Shown: positions 17,213 to 27,115, counted from the first letter of the stretch. The stretch: 64,000 nt of DNA from Clostridiaceae bacterium (GCA_910574345.1 CAJSZV010000008.1:1-64000), one strand, 5' to 3'. Notes: generated from the letters alone by a model not told the origin. Translations and numbers: made by a program.

Positions 17213-18005
17213 GCTGGAGATTTTGTTTAATCTCAATAATAGAATGTTTGATTATTCCAATAAGGCACTAAGAGTAGTACGAATTCCGAAAGAAATAGAA
17301 AGCTTGGAGGTTAGAAAAAATAATATTAAATTAAAAAAATATAAAAAATCAGATACATGTTATGTGATAGGCCTGGGACCATCTCTTAAGTATGTGAATC
17401 TGGACATGTTGGATGGAGATATAGTAACTGTTAACCGTTACTATAAATTTGATTCGGAGAAAAGGCGGAAACCCACATATTATTGTGTTTTAGATAAGGC
17501 ATTTTTTGGCAGGAATGCGGCTAAAGAGTTAAAGACGGCTGTCTATCAGTACCCTGGCAGCTGTTTCGTTTTAAATGGCCTATATAAACCGTGGTGTGAT
17601 AAAGAGTTATCCCATAAGCACTTATTCTATTCATATATGTGGAATGGCGCCTTTACACATAAGAAAAAAGTAGATTTTACAAAAGTGTTACCTATTGCAA
17701 ACAATGTAGTAAATGTTGCAATTATGCTTGCCATATATTGTGAATATAAGGAGATATATCTGTTGGGATGCGATTTTAATTCATTTGCATCTCCTGTGTC
17801 CAACCATTGTTATAAAGATGAAAGGTCAGAGCGTTTGTGGAAATTGGATTTTGAATTATATTGTTACTCTTTAATTGCAAATTCTCATTCAGAATTAAAA
17901 CGGTATGCAGATGACAAAGGAATAGCGATAAAAAATATCACCAAAGGCAGTCTGATAGACGCTTATGATTTTGATGAAGAAATAATAGAAAAGCTATACT
18001 TATAA
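17205..18005 (+). CDS. Putative glycosyltransferase, DUF115/Cst-II-like Rossmann fold
   Basis: 266 residues. CYVIGLGPSLKYVNLDML followed by VTVNRYYKF resembles the nucleotide-binding start of GT42 (Cst-type) sialyltransferases and DUF115/MptE-like proteins (xGNGPSL...). The later VVNVAIMLAIYCEYKEIYLLGCDFN matches the conserved second half (VAIALGYKEIYLxGxDF). The next two genes make a CMP-nonulosonate, so this is the best candidate in the window for its transferase (inference from fold plus neighbours). GGAGGAAGTAG precedes the ATG, overlapping the previous gene. The Cst catalytic His pair cannot be assigned with confidence. Confidence 0.6.
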   Translation: MDKLEILFNLNNRMFDYSNKALRVVRIPKEIESLEVRKNNIKLKKYKKSDTCYVIGLGPSLKYVNLDMLDGDIVTVNRYYKFDSEKRRKPTYYCVLDKAFFGRNAAKELKTAVYQYPGSCFVLNGLYKPWCDKELSHKHLFYSYMWNGAFTHKKKVDFTKVLPIANNVVNVAIMLAIYCEYKEIYLLGCDFNSFASPVSNHCYKDERSERLWKLDFELYCYSLIANSHSELKRYADDKGIAIKNITKGSLIDAYDFDEEIIEKLYL

Positions 18006-18025
18006 TTTTTAGGAGGATACAAATA

Positions 18026-18901
18026 ATGGAAGTTTACAATAGACCATTTGTGATTGCTGAAGCAGGATGCAACCACATGGGAAGGATGGAGATTGCAAAA
18101 GATCTTATTGAAACAGCAGCTCATTTCTGCAAAGCTGACGCTATCAAATTTCAGAAACGTTGTCCGAGGGAACTTCTCACACTGGAGCAATATAATGCTC
18201 CGCATCCTAATCCGGAAAATTCTTATGGCGATACTTATGGAAGCCATCGGGAATTCCTTGAGTTTGATGTAGATCAGCATGCACAGCTGAAAAAATGGTG
18301 CGAAGAAGCGGGGATTATTTATTCCACATCTGTTTGGGATCTGACAAGTGCTAAGGAGATTGCTTCTCTACACCCGCAGTTTATTAAAATTCCTTCTGCA
18401 TGCAATACTCATTTTGAAATGCTTCAATGGCTGTGTGACAACTATGAGGGTGAGATTCAGCTGTCATTTGGTATGACTACAAAGGAGGAAGAAGAACAGA
18501 TTGTGCATTTATTTGAAAAGAACGGACGGGCAAAGGACTTGATTCTTTATAACTGCACTTCCGGTTATCCTGTTCCGTTCAAGGATATCAGCCTTCTTGA
18601 GATCAGCCGCATGAAAGCGCAATATGAGGGACGTGTCAAGGCTATTGGCTTTTCTGGACATCATCTTGGAATTGCTGTAGATGTATCTGCCTATACACTG
18701 GGGGCTGAGTATATTGAACGTCACTATACTCTTGATCGAACTTGGAAAGGAACTGATCATGCAGCATCTCTTGAACCGGATGGCATGAGAAAATTAGTAC
18801 GTAATCTGCAGGCTGTTTATCAGGGCCTTACCTATAAGTCAGAAGAAATTCTTCCGATCGAACAGGTGCAGAGAGACAAATTGAAGTACAGAAAGCATTA
18901 G
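18026..18901 (+). CDS. neuB: NeuB-family nonulosonate (9-phosphate) synthase without SAF domain
   Basis: 291 residues. PFVIAEAGCNHMGRMEIAKDLI, DAIKFQKR, and GFSGHHLGIAVDVSAYTLGA followed by IERHYTLDRTWKGTDHAASL are the NeuB catalytic TIM-barrel motifs. The enzyme condenses PEP with a hexosamine/hexose (or its 6-phosphate) to give a nine-carbon keto acid. It stops at the end of the barrel: the usual C-terminal antifreeze-like SAF domain (about 60 residues that reach into the partner active site) is absent, and no frame of it follows. SAF-less forms exist in this family, so it need not be broken. AGGAGG 9 nt upstream of ATG 18026. 10 bp before the NeuA-KdsC fusion. Confidence 0.88.
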   Translation: MEVYNRPFVIAEAGCNHMGRMEIAKDLIETAAHFCKADAIKFQKRCPRELLTLEQYNAPHPNPENSYGDTYGSHREFLEFDVDQHAQLKKWCEEAGIIYSTSVWDLTSAKEIASLHPQFIKIPSACNTHFEMLQWLCDNYEGEIQLSFGMTTKEEEEQIVHLFEKNGRAKDLILYNCTSGYPVPFKDISLLEISRMKAQYEGRVKAIGFSGHHLGIAVDVSAYTLGAEYIERHYTLDRTWKGTDHAASLEPDGMRKLVRNLQAVYQGLTYKSEEILPIEQVQRDKLKYRKH

Positions 18902-18911
18902 GAGCAAAGCG

Positions 18912-20078
18912 ATGAATATAGCGTACATACCGGTCAGAGGTGGAAGCAAATCTATTCCCTTAAAAAACATTAGACCTATTAATGGTAAGCCGCTTGTATA
19001 TTGGACGGTTAAGGCCGCATGTGGCTGCAAATATATAGATAAAGTGTATATAGCGACTGACAGCGATAAAATTAAAGAAACTGTTGAATCTTTTAAGATG
19101 GGGATGCAGGCCGCGTTGTTTGCGAAGGCAGAAGTAATTGGGCGTTCGGGAGAATCAGCATCCGATACCGCTTCTACAGAGTTTGCAATGCTTGAGTTTG
19201 CCGGCAATTATGAGTTTGATAATATAGTCCTTGTTCAAGCCACATCTCCATTATTACAGACCACAGATCTTGACAGAGGCTTTGAGGTTTATAACGAGGA
19301 GGAAACCGACTCTGTTCTGTCAGTAGTTCGCCAGAAGCGTTTCCATTGGGGAAATGATGAGGCAGGTTTTTATCATCCTACAAACTATGATGTGTTTCAT
19401 AGACCTCGCCGTCAGGAGTTCGACGGATATTTTGTGGAAAATGGTGCATTTTATATTACTTCAAAAGAGGCCCTTATTAAGTATCAAAATCGTGTGTCTG
19501 GAAATATCAAAATTGTAGAGATGGACGAAGATACTTTTTTTGAAATTGATGAGCCAAGTGATTGGGTGATAATAGAGACTTTAATGAAAAGAAAAGGAAT
19601 ATCAGCGCCCATAGATGTTCCTGAAATCAGATTGTTTCTTACAGATTGTGATGGCTGCCTGACTGATGGAGGAATGTATTACTCTGAACATGGTGATGAA
19701 CTGAAAAAGTTCAACACTCGTGATGGCATGGGATTTAAGCTGCTTCGAGAGAAGGGAATTCTTACAGGAATAATTACCAGTGAGGATGTTGATTTAAACC
19801 GCAGACGTGCAGAAAAATTACGGCTTGATATTTTTGAATCTGGATGTACGGATAAGTTAAGCAGAATAACAGAAATTTGCAGCCGGAGGGGTATTAACTT
19901 AGAAAATGTTTGTTATGTAGGAGATGATATTAATGATGTGGATACACTTCGAGCAGTCGGGTATGGCTGTGCACCACAGGATGCTACGCCACAAGCCAAG
20001 GAGGCAGCTATATATGTAACAAATTCAAAAGGCGGAGAGGGTGTTATAAGAGAAATAGCAGAGAAATTACTGATTTAG
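18912..20078 (+). CDS. neuA: Bifunctional CMP-nonulosonate synthetase and KdsC-like phosphatase
   Basis: 388 residues. Residues 1-230: acylneuraminate cytidylyltransferase (IPVRGGSKSIPLKNIRPINGK in the CTP-binding loop, with conserved R, K and N). Residues 235-388: HAD-superfamily KdsC type (LTDCDGCLTDGG with the DxD nucleophile, TSEDVDLNRRRAEKL, YVGDDINDVDTL). The pair would remove a 9-phosphate and activate the acid with CTP, as animal CMAS and the Bacteroides KDN pathway do in separate or fused forms. No UDP-GlcNAc epimerase (NeuC) is in the locus, so the product could be KDN or use precursors from elsewhere (inference). Confidence 0.88.
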   Translation: MNIAYIPVRGGSKSIPLKNIRPINGKPLVYWTVKAACGCKYIDKVYIATDSDKIKETVESFKMGMQAALFAKAEVIGRSGESASDTASTEFAMLEFAGNYEFDNIVLVQATSPLLQTTDLDRGFEVYNEEETDSVLSVVRQKRFHWGNDEAGFYHPTNYDVFHRPRRQEFDGYFVENGAFYITSKEALIKYQNRVSGNIKIVEMDEDTFFEIDEPSDWVIIETLMKRKGISAPIDVPEIRLFLTDCDGCLTDGGMYYSEHGDELKKFNTRDGMGFKLLREKGILTGIITSEDVDLNRRRAEKLRLDIFESGCTDKLSRITEICSRRGINLENVCYVGDDINDVDTLRAVGYGCAPQDATPQAKEAAIYVTNSKGGEGVIREIAEKLLI

Positions 20079-20094
20079 ATGAGGAAACAGATTA

Positions 20095-21267
20095 ATGCAT
20101 TGTGTATGGAAGAATAGCAAAGCTTTATTTCAATATGCGTTATTATTTTTTATGATAGCTTATTGGCCTGCATGGCTTATAGGTCAGGGTGTAAGCCGGA
20201 TTCTTATACTTGCTATGTTATTTTTGTGGTTTGCATATAAGAAAAAAATATATGTATCCAGAGAAATGATCCTGATTCTTTTGGGATTACTTTTTTCGTA
20301 TTTTCTCTCAATGATCTTTGGGGGTATAAATATTCTCATAGATATTGGTAAGATATTATCAATTACCATCTGTTTTTTGTTTTGTGGATTGATGAGACGA
20401 GAAACATTTATAGAGCGTTATAAAAATTTGCTCTTCTTTATTACATGCTATTCATTGATTACGTTTGCTTTATTTTACCTTGCACCCTCAATATTTGACC
20501 ATCTTCCGATGATAGAAGGGACTGCACCAGTTGCAAATGCTTTTTTTTCACTTATACCGGTAACAATGAAGGAATATTTTCGTAATTTCGGGTGCTGGCA
20601 AGAACCTGGTATGTACTGTGTTTATCTTAGTGTTGCATTTGTTTTTGAACTGTTTTGTACCGATGAAGTAAAATTAAAAAGAATTTTAATAATCATATTA
20701 GCCTACATAACGACATTCTCTACATCGGGATATGTTGTTGGAGCAGTCCTCCTTATTACATTTGGAGCACGTCTGGTATTGGATAAAAAAGAAATGACCA
20801 AGAGATCGAGAAGAATTTATATGATATGGTTATTGATTGCAGTGGTCGGAATTCTCTATTCGTATTTCTTTGGGTTTCTATCGCAAAAAAATTATGTATT
20901 TTTAAAAATGCAAAGTGCAGGCCGCAATATTAAGTCAACGTCCTGGAGGCTGAGAGCAATTCGTATAGCTATTAATTTAATTAAGCAATATTTTCCCTTT
21001 GGGTCTGGTAGTGAAATTACAGCAGAGTATTTGATAGAAGGAACGATTCTAACAGCAACCCCATTAAATTGGTTTGCTTTTTATGGATTCCTTTTCGGAT
21101 TAATTATGAATCTTGGGATTATCTTTTTTTCCAAGAAGGTAGGAAAGCATTTAATTGTTTCACTAGGTATTTGGATAGCCTTAATTGGAGTTACTATGGC
21201 TCAAGAAATGTCTTGTACATATTTAATGCTGATTTTGGTATTTTATTCATTAAATATGAAGAAGTAA
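20095..21267 (+). CDS. wzy: Wzy-type polysaccharide polymerase / O-antigen ligase-like membrane protein
   Basis: 390 residues with about 11 membrane segments and one larger outer loop (about 140-175). That loop contains RNFGCWQEPGMYCVYLSV, matching the Rx-G-x-x-x-EPG pattern of O-antigen polymerases and ligases. It would join lipid-linked repeat units on the outer face of the membrane. Strongly AT-rich, like its neighbours. No rival polymerase is obvious nearby, although the large membrane proteins at 34.2 and 36.2 kb could be considered. Confidence 0.8.
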   Translation: MHCVWKNSKALFQYALLFFMIAYWPAWLIGQGVSRILILAMLFLWFAYKKKIYVSREMILILLGLLFSYFLSMIFGGINILIDIGKILSITICFLFCGLMRRETFIERYKNLLFFITCYSLITFALFYLAPSIFDHLPMIEGTAPVANAFFSLIPVTMKEYFRNFGCWQEPGMYCVYLSVAFVFELFCTDEVKLKRILIIILAYITTFSTSGYVVGAVLLITFGARLVLDKKEMTKRSRRIYMIWLLIAVVGILYSYFFGFLSQKNYVFLKMQSAGRNIKSTSWRLRAIRIAINLIKQYFPFGSGSEITAEYLIEGTILTATPLNWFAFYGFLFGLIMNLGIIFFSKKVGKHLIVSLGIWIALIGVTMAQEMSCTYLMLILVFYSLNMKK

Positions 21268-21328
21268 ATTTAATAATAATACTTGTAAAAGAAGTAGGGA
21301 AAATCATATATGAGTATGGGAGGATAAA

Positions 21329-22564
21329 TTGAACATATTAATAGTTGCGCCATATATTCTTCTTCCTGAATACCCGGAATTCAGTAAAAATACAACAGGA
21401 TTGGGTATTATGGTTGAAACCATATCCAGAGCGGTTGCATCTGATTCTGAAATGAGTGTGCAGATATATACAAATGCCATAAGCTCCCGGAAAAATATTA
21501 ACGGATATGAAATTCGTTCCCATACAGTGAAAGATTTGATTTTACACGTTAAGATAAGATATATAGATGATTTTTTTCATAATCTTATTAAACCATCAGG
21601 AACAAAAAGCAGACTTAAAAGTGCATATTATGCGCTAAATACTTCATATCTGGAATATACCATTAAGCAATGGGCGGATATTGTGCATTTTCATGATTTG
21701 GGATATCTATCGGTACATGGGATGGATATATGTGAAAAGCTAGGGAAAAAGTATGTTCTGACATTGCACACACTTACAAAAGATTCACCTTTTGGAACAG
21801 ATGAAACACGCAAATGGGAATCTATATACGTTCCCAGAAGTATCAGTAACGGGTGTGCGGTTTCCGTAATAAGTACTGAAATGAAGGAAAAGCTTTTGGA
21901 TTGGTATGATGTGGACAAGCCCGATTTGATCAAGGTAATACTGAATACATCAGATCTAAGGACAGATAGTGTAAACAGTGAAAATATAAGAGTGAAATAT
22001 AGTATTCCCACGGATTCAAAATTGATTATTTGTGCCGGTCTTTTATCAAAACGAAAAAATCAGATTCAGTTGGTGAGAGCATTTAAGAAATTGAGCACAG
22101 AGGCACAAAAGCATATTTACATTCTTCTTATAGGAGCTGACTCGGATGATAGGGTATATTTAGAAAACCTGAATAACCTGTTAGCGGATGATTTTATAGG
22201 AAAGCATATCCAAAAAACAGGATATGTATCCCATAACCATATTTCCAGTTATTACGCCGCGGCAGACGCAAATGCCGTTGTGAGCGCCAAGGAACCTTTT
22301 GGCCTGCCTTATGTTGAGGCCATGCATATGGGGATTCCTACATTGACATTCACTGATATAGAATCAACAAAGGATGTCTGTTTCCCAGAGACAAGTATCT
22401 GCGTATCAGAAAGAAATGATCAATCTTTAGCAGAGGGTATTTGCGCTGTTATAAGAAAAAAATGGGATAAAGATGATATAAAAAGGAAAGCTAAGGACTT
22501 TTCTACAGACGCCATGGGACGGAAATATGTTGATTGTTATAAGGAACTTGGGAGCAATATCTGA
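21329..22564 (+). CDS. Family 4 glycosyltransferase
   Basis: 411 residues from TTG 21329 (GGGAGG five nt upstream). N-terminal half MNILIVAPYILLPEYPEF with HFHDLGYLSVHGMD; C-terminal GT4 half with ICAGLLSKRKNQIQLVRAF (donor-phosphate binding), IQKTGYVSHNHISSYYAAAD and the EPFGLPYVEAMHMG (Ex7E) catalytic pair. Cytoplasmic GT-B retaining transferase adding one sugar of the repeat unit; sugar identity unknown. 61 bp from the polymerase gene upstream and 27 bp from the next gene. Confidence 0.88.
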   Translation: MNILIVAPYILLPEYPEFSKNTTGLGIMVETISRAVASDSEMSVQIYTNAISSRKNINGYEIRSHTVKDLILHVKIRYIDDFFHNLIKPSGTKSRLKSAYYALNTSYLEYTIKQWADIVHFHDLGYLSVHGMDICEKLGKKYVLTLHTLTKDSPFGTDETRKWESIYVPRSISNGCAVSVISTEMKEKLLDWYDVDKPDLIKVILNTSDLRTDSVNSENIRVKYSIPTDSKLIICAGLLSKRKNQIQLVRAFKKLSTEAQKHIYILLIGADSDDRVYLENLNNLLADDFIGKHIQKTGYVSHNHISSYYAAADANAVVSAKEPFGLPYVEAMHMGIPTLTFTDIESTKDVCFPETSICVSERNDQSLAEGICAVIRKKWDKDDIKRKAKDFSTDAMGRKYVDCYKELGSNI

Positions 22565-22591
22565 GTTTATAGAGGAGCAGTAGTAGGGATT

Positions 22592-23602
22592 ATGAAGGTT
22601 TTCCATATTGAGTCAGGACTTGGTAATCAAATGCTTGATTATGCGGATATGATAGCATCCGCATCGTGTAATAATGATGAGTACTATATTGAGACAATCC
22701 TATATGAGTTGGGTGAAGCTCAGGATGAAATTGCAATGTGGAATGGATATGAGCTGGAACGTGTATTTGGTCTGCATCCTAATAACGTGAAAACCTTATT
22801 TAATAAAGAAGAGTGGGCAGAAATTATACAGGATGTTCTGAAATCTGAGTTTTGGAATGATGGATGGACCTATTCTGACGCAATTACTACGGCTTTTAGA
22901 AAGCATGGATTAAATTTAATTGACAGAAATCCCAGGATCCACAATGGCCTTAAGGTTTTGCCTATGGAAATGAAATATTCAAAATATATAGTAAGGCAGC
23001 TATATTATAGGATATTAAAAAGCAAGGAAAATAATGCAGCAATACCAGACCGTATATATTTTAGAAGCATAACAGATGATTTCAATGGACATTTCCTGAA
23101 ACTAATGTATAAGGGAAATCAGATTGACAAAATTGAAAGACAGATTCGAGCAGCTTTTCAGTTTCCTGTATATGATGAAAAAAATGCCAAGTTCGCTAAA
23201 AAACTTAAAAAAGTAAATTCCGTTGCTATCCATGCCAGACGAGGCGACTTTTTAGGACATAATGCATATTGTTATAAGTTTGGTTATTTTAGAAGGGCTT
23301 TGTCATTTATTAGGAAAAAAGTTTCCGCCCCAGTATTTGTCTTTTTCTGCGATCCGGGAAGTGTGGAGTGGTGTAAAGAAAATCCATATATTTTCGGACT
23401 GAATTTTGAAAAGGATAAGGTGGAGTTTGTTGATTGGAATTTGGGAACAGATAGTTATCGGGATATGCAGCTTATGACTGACTGCAAGCATAATATTATT
23501 ACAAACAGTTCCTTTGGATGGTGGGGTGCCTACCTGAATGATAATCCGGATAAAATTACAATATCTCCGGATGCGAGGATAAATACAACGCACTGGGTTT
23601 GA
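22592..23602 (+). CDS. Family 11 glycosyltransferase (alpha-1,2-fucosyltransferase-like)
   Basis: 336 residues. It carries the GT11 motifs in order: MKVFHIESGLGNQMLDYA (N-terminal G-GNQ), AIHARRGDFLG (the HxRRGD GDP-fucose-binding motif) and MQLMTDCKHNIITNSSFGWWGAYL. The family transfers fucose or related deoxyhexoses from GDP donors. The middle (about 60-170) is longer and more divergent than in short bacterial GT11 proteins, so the donor may differ. No GDP-fucose synthesis genes are in the window. Confidence 0.85.
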   Translation: MKVFHIESGLGNQMLDYADMIASASCNNDEYYIETILYELGEAQDEIAMWNGYELERVFGLHPNNVKTLFNKEEWAEIIQDVLKSEFWNDGWTYSDAITTAFRKHGLNLIDRNPRIHNGLKVLPMEMKYSKYIVRQLYYRILKSKENNAAIPDRIYFRSITDDFNGHFLKLMYKGNQIDKIERQIRAAFQFPVYDEKNAKFAKKLKKVNSVAIHARRGDFLGHNAYCYKFGYFRRALSFIRKKVSAPVFVFFCDPGSVEWCKENPYIFGLNFEKDKVEFVDWNLGTDSYRDMQLMTDCKHNIITNSSFGWWGAYLNDNPDKITISPDARINTTHWV

Positions 23603-23634
23603 AAGTGCAGCATGCATGAACGGAGAAAATGAAG

Positions 23635-24576
23635 ATGAAAGCAAAAAGCTATTATGTAGGATTGAGAAAGAGGAAGAAAGATCATTATTGGAATGATCAG
23701 GAGTATCAGTTTGTTGAATACAAACCTAAAAATAAACGATATTGGATAGCTGACCCCTTTCTTTTTGATTATGGAAAGAATACTTTTCTTTTCTATGAAG
23801 TCTATGACCGTATTAAGAGAAAAGGCCTTATTGGATATAGTATTATAGATTCAGAGGGAATCATAACTGAGCCTCAAATCGTATTAGAAGAAAAGCATCA
23901 TCTCTCTTTCCCCTATGTATTTGAGTATAAGGGAGGTATTTATATGATGCCGGAATCAGCTGATGATCTTTCGATTTCAGTGTATAGGGCAATACATTTT
24001 CCGGACAAGTGGGAGAGAATCAAGATTCTGGATGACATATATTCCTGTGATTCTATTTGGATATTTAGAGACCACAGTATTTATAAACTCCTTACATCTG
24101 AAATGTTCCGTCCCGCACCTGAAGGCATCATTCATTCCTGCTATGTAAAGAATAAGAGTTTTGCTGTTTATGATGGTGTCATTCATATAGACAAAGATAA
24201 ATTCGAATATATAGGGGAAGGAGACTATGGAATCAGGAATGCAGGAGCTTGTTTTTATGACGGAGAGATGCAGATAAGACCTGGACAGAATTGTACAGAT
24301 GGGATATATGGCAAGGGTTTGATTTTCTTTTCCGTTGTTTCAGTTGAACCATATAGTGAGAAAGAAATCAGAAGTCTTTCTACATCAGAACTCGATAAAC
24401 ATCTTAAAAGGACTGGAAATGAAGAACTGATAGGTGTTCACACCTATAATGTATCATCATATTATGAGACCATTGATTTTTCCTTTATGGATCAAGTGCC
24501 AATATGGTGTAATATTGCAAATCTTATTTATCGGGGATGTAGAAAAATGAAACAGATGATTTCTGTCAGAAAATGA
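23635..24576 (+). CDS. Beta-propeller protein, GINT1-N/GH43-like, of unknown role in glycan synthesis
   Basis: About 313 residues. RYWIADPFLFDYGKNTFLFYE, then GLIGYSIIDSEGII, then HLSFPYVFEYKGGIYMMPES are the sheets of the 'glucosamine inositolphosphorylceramide transferase N-terminal-like' propeller, a GH43-shaped domain seen in many polysaccharide loci, often fused to transferases. Here it stands alone. No signal peptide, so cytoplasmic. Activity is not established; a glycosyltransferase accessory or a transferase of unusual fold are both possible. GGAG is 9 nt before ATG 23635, preferable to ATG 23629. Confidence 0.65.
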   Translation: MKAKSYYVGLRKRKKDHYWNDQEYQFVEYKPKNKRYWIADPFLFDYGKNTFLFYEVYDRIKRKGLIGYSIIDSEGIITEPQIVLEEKHHLSFPYVFEYKGGIYMMPESADDLSISVYRAIHFPDKWERIKILDDIYSCDSIWIFRDHSIYKLLTSEMFRPAPEGIIHSCYVKNKSFAVYDGVIHIDKDKFEYIGEGDYGIRNAGACFYDGEMQIRPGQNCTDGIYGKGLIFFSVVSVEPYSEKEIRSLSTSELDKHLKRTGNEELIGVHTYNVSSYYETIDFSFMDQVPIWCNIANLIYRGCRKMKQMISVRK

Positions 24577-24600
24577 GGAAACAGGAAAAGAGATATTGAA

Positions 24601-25755
24601 ATGCCTAAGAATATATCATTAAGAACGAAACTTTCTATATGCAAGAGAAAAGTGTGTGGAATATTTGGATTTGATATTGTAAAAAATGTAAATCACGAAA
24701 ATTATGATAAAAGATGCCTGCTGGTATATATTACAATTCCTTTTAAGGATAAGCTGACCTCTGACAGACATCAGAATTTCTGGCAAGCAAAGGAACTGGC
24801 CCGATTAATCGGAAAGCAGGGATATCAGGTTGATGTGATTGATTATCAGAATCCTTATACCAGGCCGCGGGGATTATATGATCTGGTCATTGGATTAATA
24901 CCTAGAAATATAGATGTTTATTCTTCCCATCTTTGCCCGGATGCAAAAAAAATAGCTTATTTGACAAGTTCCAATTTAGCGGTTTCAGGGGAGCGGGAGA
25001 TTGGCAGAATAAAGGAATTGCATAAAAGGCGCGGAGTCAGCTTAAAGCCCAGAAGACAAGGTGGCACAATCTCAAAATCGATTGAGTCTTTTGACGGGGC
25101 TTTATTCTTTGGAAATGATTACAATTTCAGAACCTATGCTGAGTTTAATATGCCGCCGGTTTATTACATTGTAAACAACGGATATGACTTTGATTTTGAA
25201 ATTAATTTTAATAAGGATCCGAGAAAATTTTTGTATTTCGGCAGTGCAGGTCAGGTTCATAAAGGATTGGATTTACTGTTGGAAATTTTTTCACAGGCAG
25301 ATTTCCCATGTGAACTGTATGTATGTGGTGCACTTAGGAATGAAGAGGATTTCGAACATGAATATACAGATGAACTGTATTCTACAGATAATATCCATAC
25401 ATTGGGGTTTGTTGATGTGCACAGTAAAACCTTCGAAAAATTAGCAAATGAATGCGCTTATTCTATTCTTCCCTCATGTGCAGAAGGGCAGGCGGGGTCT
25501 GTCGTCACTGCAATGTCGGCTGGTATCATTTCCATTGTCAGCAAAGAGTGCGGATATGATTTAAAGGATGCCATATTACTGCCTGATTGCAAAAAAGAAA
25601 CGATCGAAGCATTCATTAGAAAATACTCGAATATGGACAAAGATTGGGTTAGGGAACAATGTTTCAATGCCTTTCAAAATGCAAAAAAGAATCATAGCAA
25701 AAAATGTTTCACAAAAAGTGTCGAAAATGGATTAGTGAAAATATTAAAAGCTTAA
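24601..25755 (+). CDS. GT4-like glycosyltransferase
   Basis: 384 residues. The C-terminal half has the GT-B donor site: FLYFGSAGQVHKGLDLLLEIF, IHTLGFVDVHSKTFEKLANE and SCAEGQAGSVVTAMSAG, where the Ex7E pair is altered to an E-G-Q-A form seen in some GT4 branches. The N-terminal half begins with a basic stretch and LLVYITIPFKDKLTSDRHQNFW, unlike the common GT4 start, suggesting an unusual acceptor. Lies 24 bp after the propeller gene and 28 bp before the flippase. Confidence 0.75.
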   Translation: MPKNISLRTKLSICKRKVCGIFGFDIVKNVNHENYDKRCLLVYITIPFKDKLTSDRHQNFWQAKELARLIGKQGYQVDVIDYQNPYTRPRGLYDLVIGLIPRNIDVYSSHLCPDAKKIAYLTSSNLAVSGEREIGRIKELHKRRGVSLKPRRQGGTISKSIESFDGALFFGNDYNFRTYAEFNMPPVYYIVNNGYDFDFEINFNKDPRKFLYFGSAGQVHKGLDLLLEIFSQADFPCELYVCGALRNEEDFEHEYTDELYSTDNIHTLGFVDVHSKTFEKLANECAYSILPSCAEGQAGSVVTAMSAGIISIVSKECGYDLKDAILLPDCKKETIEAFIRKYSNMDKDWVREQCFNAFQNAKKNHSKKCFTKSVENGLVKILKA

Positions 25756-25783
25756 TATTATTTTCCATGCAGAAGGGATTTCC

Positions 25784-27109
25784 ATGCAGAAAGAAGATAT
25801 TGATATAAAATTCAAGAAAAATATAGTGTTTAGCATGATCGTGAAAGGTGCATCTGTTCTCCTTGGTCTTATCACTGTAAATATATACTTAAGATATCTG
25901 GGAAACTCAAATTATGGATTATGGATTACTATTTCATCAATTGCTTCATGGGCAGCCATGGGAGATCTGGGCATAGGAAACGGCTTAAGAAATGAGCTTG
26001 CTAAAGCATATGCAGATAAAGATATAAACAAACAGCAAGAACTTATATCCACAGCGATTATAGCGTTAGTTAAAGTTTCAACTGCTATATTTGTCATTTT
26101 GTCGGTGGTTTCAGAAATAATGGTTGCCTTTGGTGCACTTGAGGAAGAGGTAAGAATTCCACTATATATTACCAATGTCTTTATGTGTTTTAACTTTGTA
26201 TTAGGAATTTTTGCTTCTGTATCTCATGCATATCAGCTTAGCTATTATTCTTCTCTTTCGCAGCTGCTATATACGAGTCTGAATGTATTAGTTGTTTGGA
26301 TTCTGATTCTTACAGATATGCAATCAGATCTTATAATATTTGCAATAATAAATGGCCTGAATAACACAATAGCACATATATTTCTGATCATATTCGTTCT
26401 TCATAAAGTCAGGATATCTGTTAACTTAAGAAAAATTAATAAGTCATATATTAGGTCAGTCATGAGTATTGGAGGGCAATTTTTTTTATTACAATTATGT
26501 GGATTAGTTCTTTATTCCACTGATAATGTAATCATTAATGGATTATTTGGAAGCGAAGATGTTACAGTTTATTCTATAATTACCAAAGTGTTTAATACTG
26601 GGGAAACTTTGTTTTCGATTCTGTTAGTGAGCCTTTGGTCAGCTGTTACATATCAATATAATCTAAAAAATTATATGTGGATTGTTAGCAAAATAAAAAG
26701 CCTTATAAAAATTTGGAGATTATTTGCAATAGGAGTTATCGCCGTAGCCATATGGTTTAATCTGCTCATTAAGCTTTGGCTAGGAGATCAGGCGATAATT
26801 TACTCATGGGATATGATAGTTTTATTTGCTGTGTATAGTTTGGCAGGAACATTCGGAGCAATATTCATTAATGTTGCAAATGGAATAGGAATCATTAAGC
26901 TTCAATTAGTAATGGCAGTTGTTGAAGCTGTATTTAATATCCCATTATCTATCTTTTTGGCTCAAAATTGCGGAATGGGAATTATTGGTGTTAAAATCGC
27001 AACATTGATATGCTGCACAGGAGCAAATGTCATAATGCCGATTTATGTATGGGATTTCTTAAGAAAAAAAATGAATTGCCAGGACGGAGAGAAGAACAGA
27101 AAGGGGTAA
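25784..27109 (+). CDS. wzx: Wzx-type lipid-linked oligosaccharide flippase
   Basis: 441 residues with about 12-14 membrane helices. The N-terminus (FKKNIVFSMIVKGASVLLGL followed by RYLGNSNYGLWITISS and GDLGIGNGLRNELAKAYA) is the MOP-superfamily Wzx/RfbX signature. It moves the undecaprenyl-diphosphate-linked repeat to the outer face for the polymerase at 20095. Presence of Wzx plus Wzy indicates Wzy-dependent synthesis. AGAAGGG lies upstream of the ATG. It is a separate protein from the MATE exporter at 353. Confidence 0.88.
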   Translation: MQKEDIDIKFKKNIVFSMIVKGASVLLGLITVNIYLRYLGNSNYGLWITISSIASWAAMGDLGIGNGLRNELAKAYADKDINKQQELISTAIIALVKVSTAIFVILSVVSEIMVAFGALEEEVRIPLYITNVFMCFNFVLGIFASVSHAYQLSYYSSLSQLLYTSLNVLVVWILILTDMQSDLIIFAIINGLNNTIAHIFLIIFVLHKVRISVNLRKINKSYIRSVMSIGGQFFLLQLCGLVLYSTDNVIINGLFGSEDVTVYSIITKVFNTGETLFSILLVSLWSAVTYQYNLKNYMWIVSKIKSLIKIWRLFAIGVIAVAIWFNLLIKLWLGDQAIIYSWDMIVLFAVYSLAGTFGAIFINVANGIGIIKLQLVMAVVEAVFNIPLSIFLAQNCGMGIIGVKIATLICCTGANVIMPIYVWDFLRKKMNCQDGEKNRKG

Positions 27110-27115
27110 TAGGTT

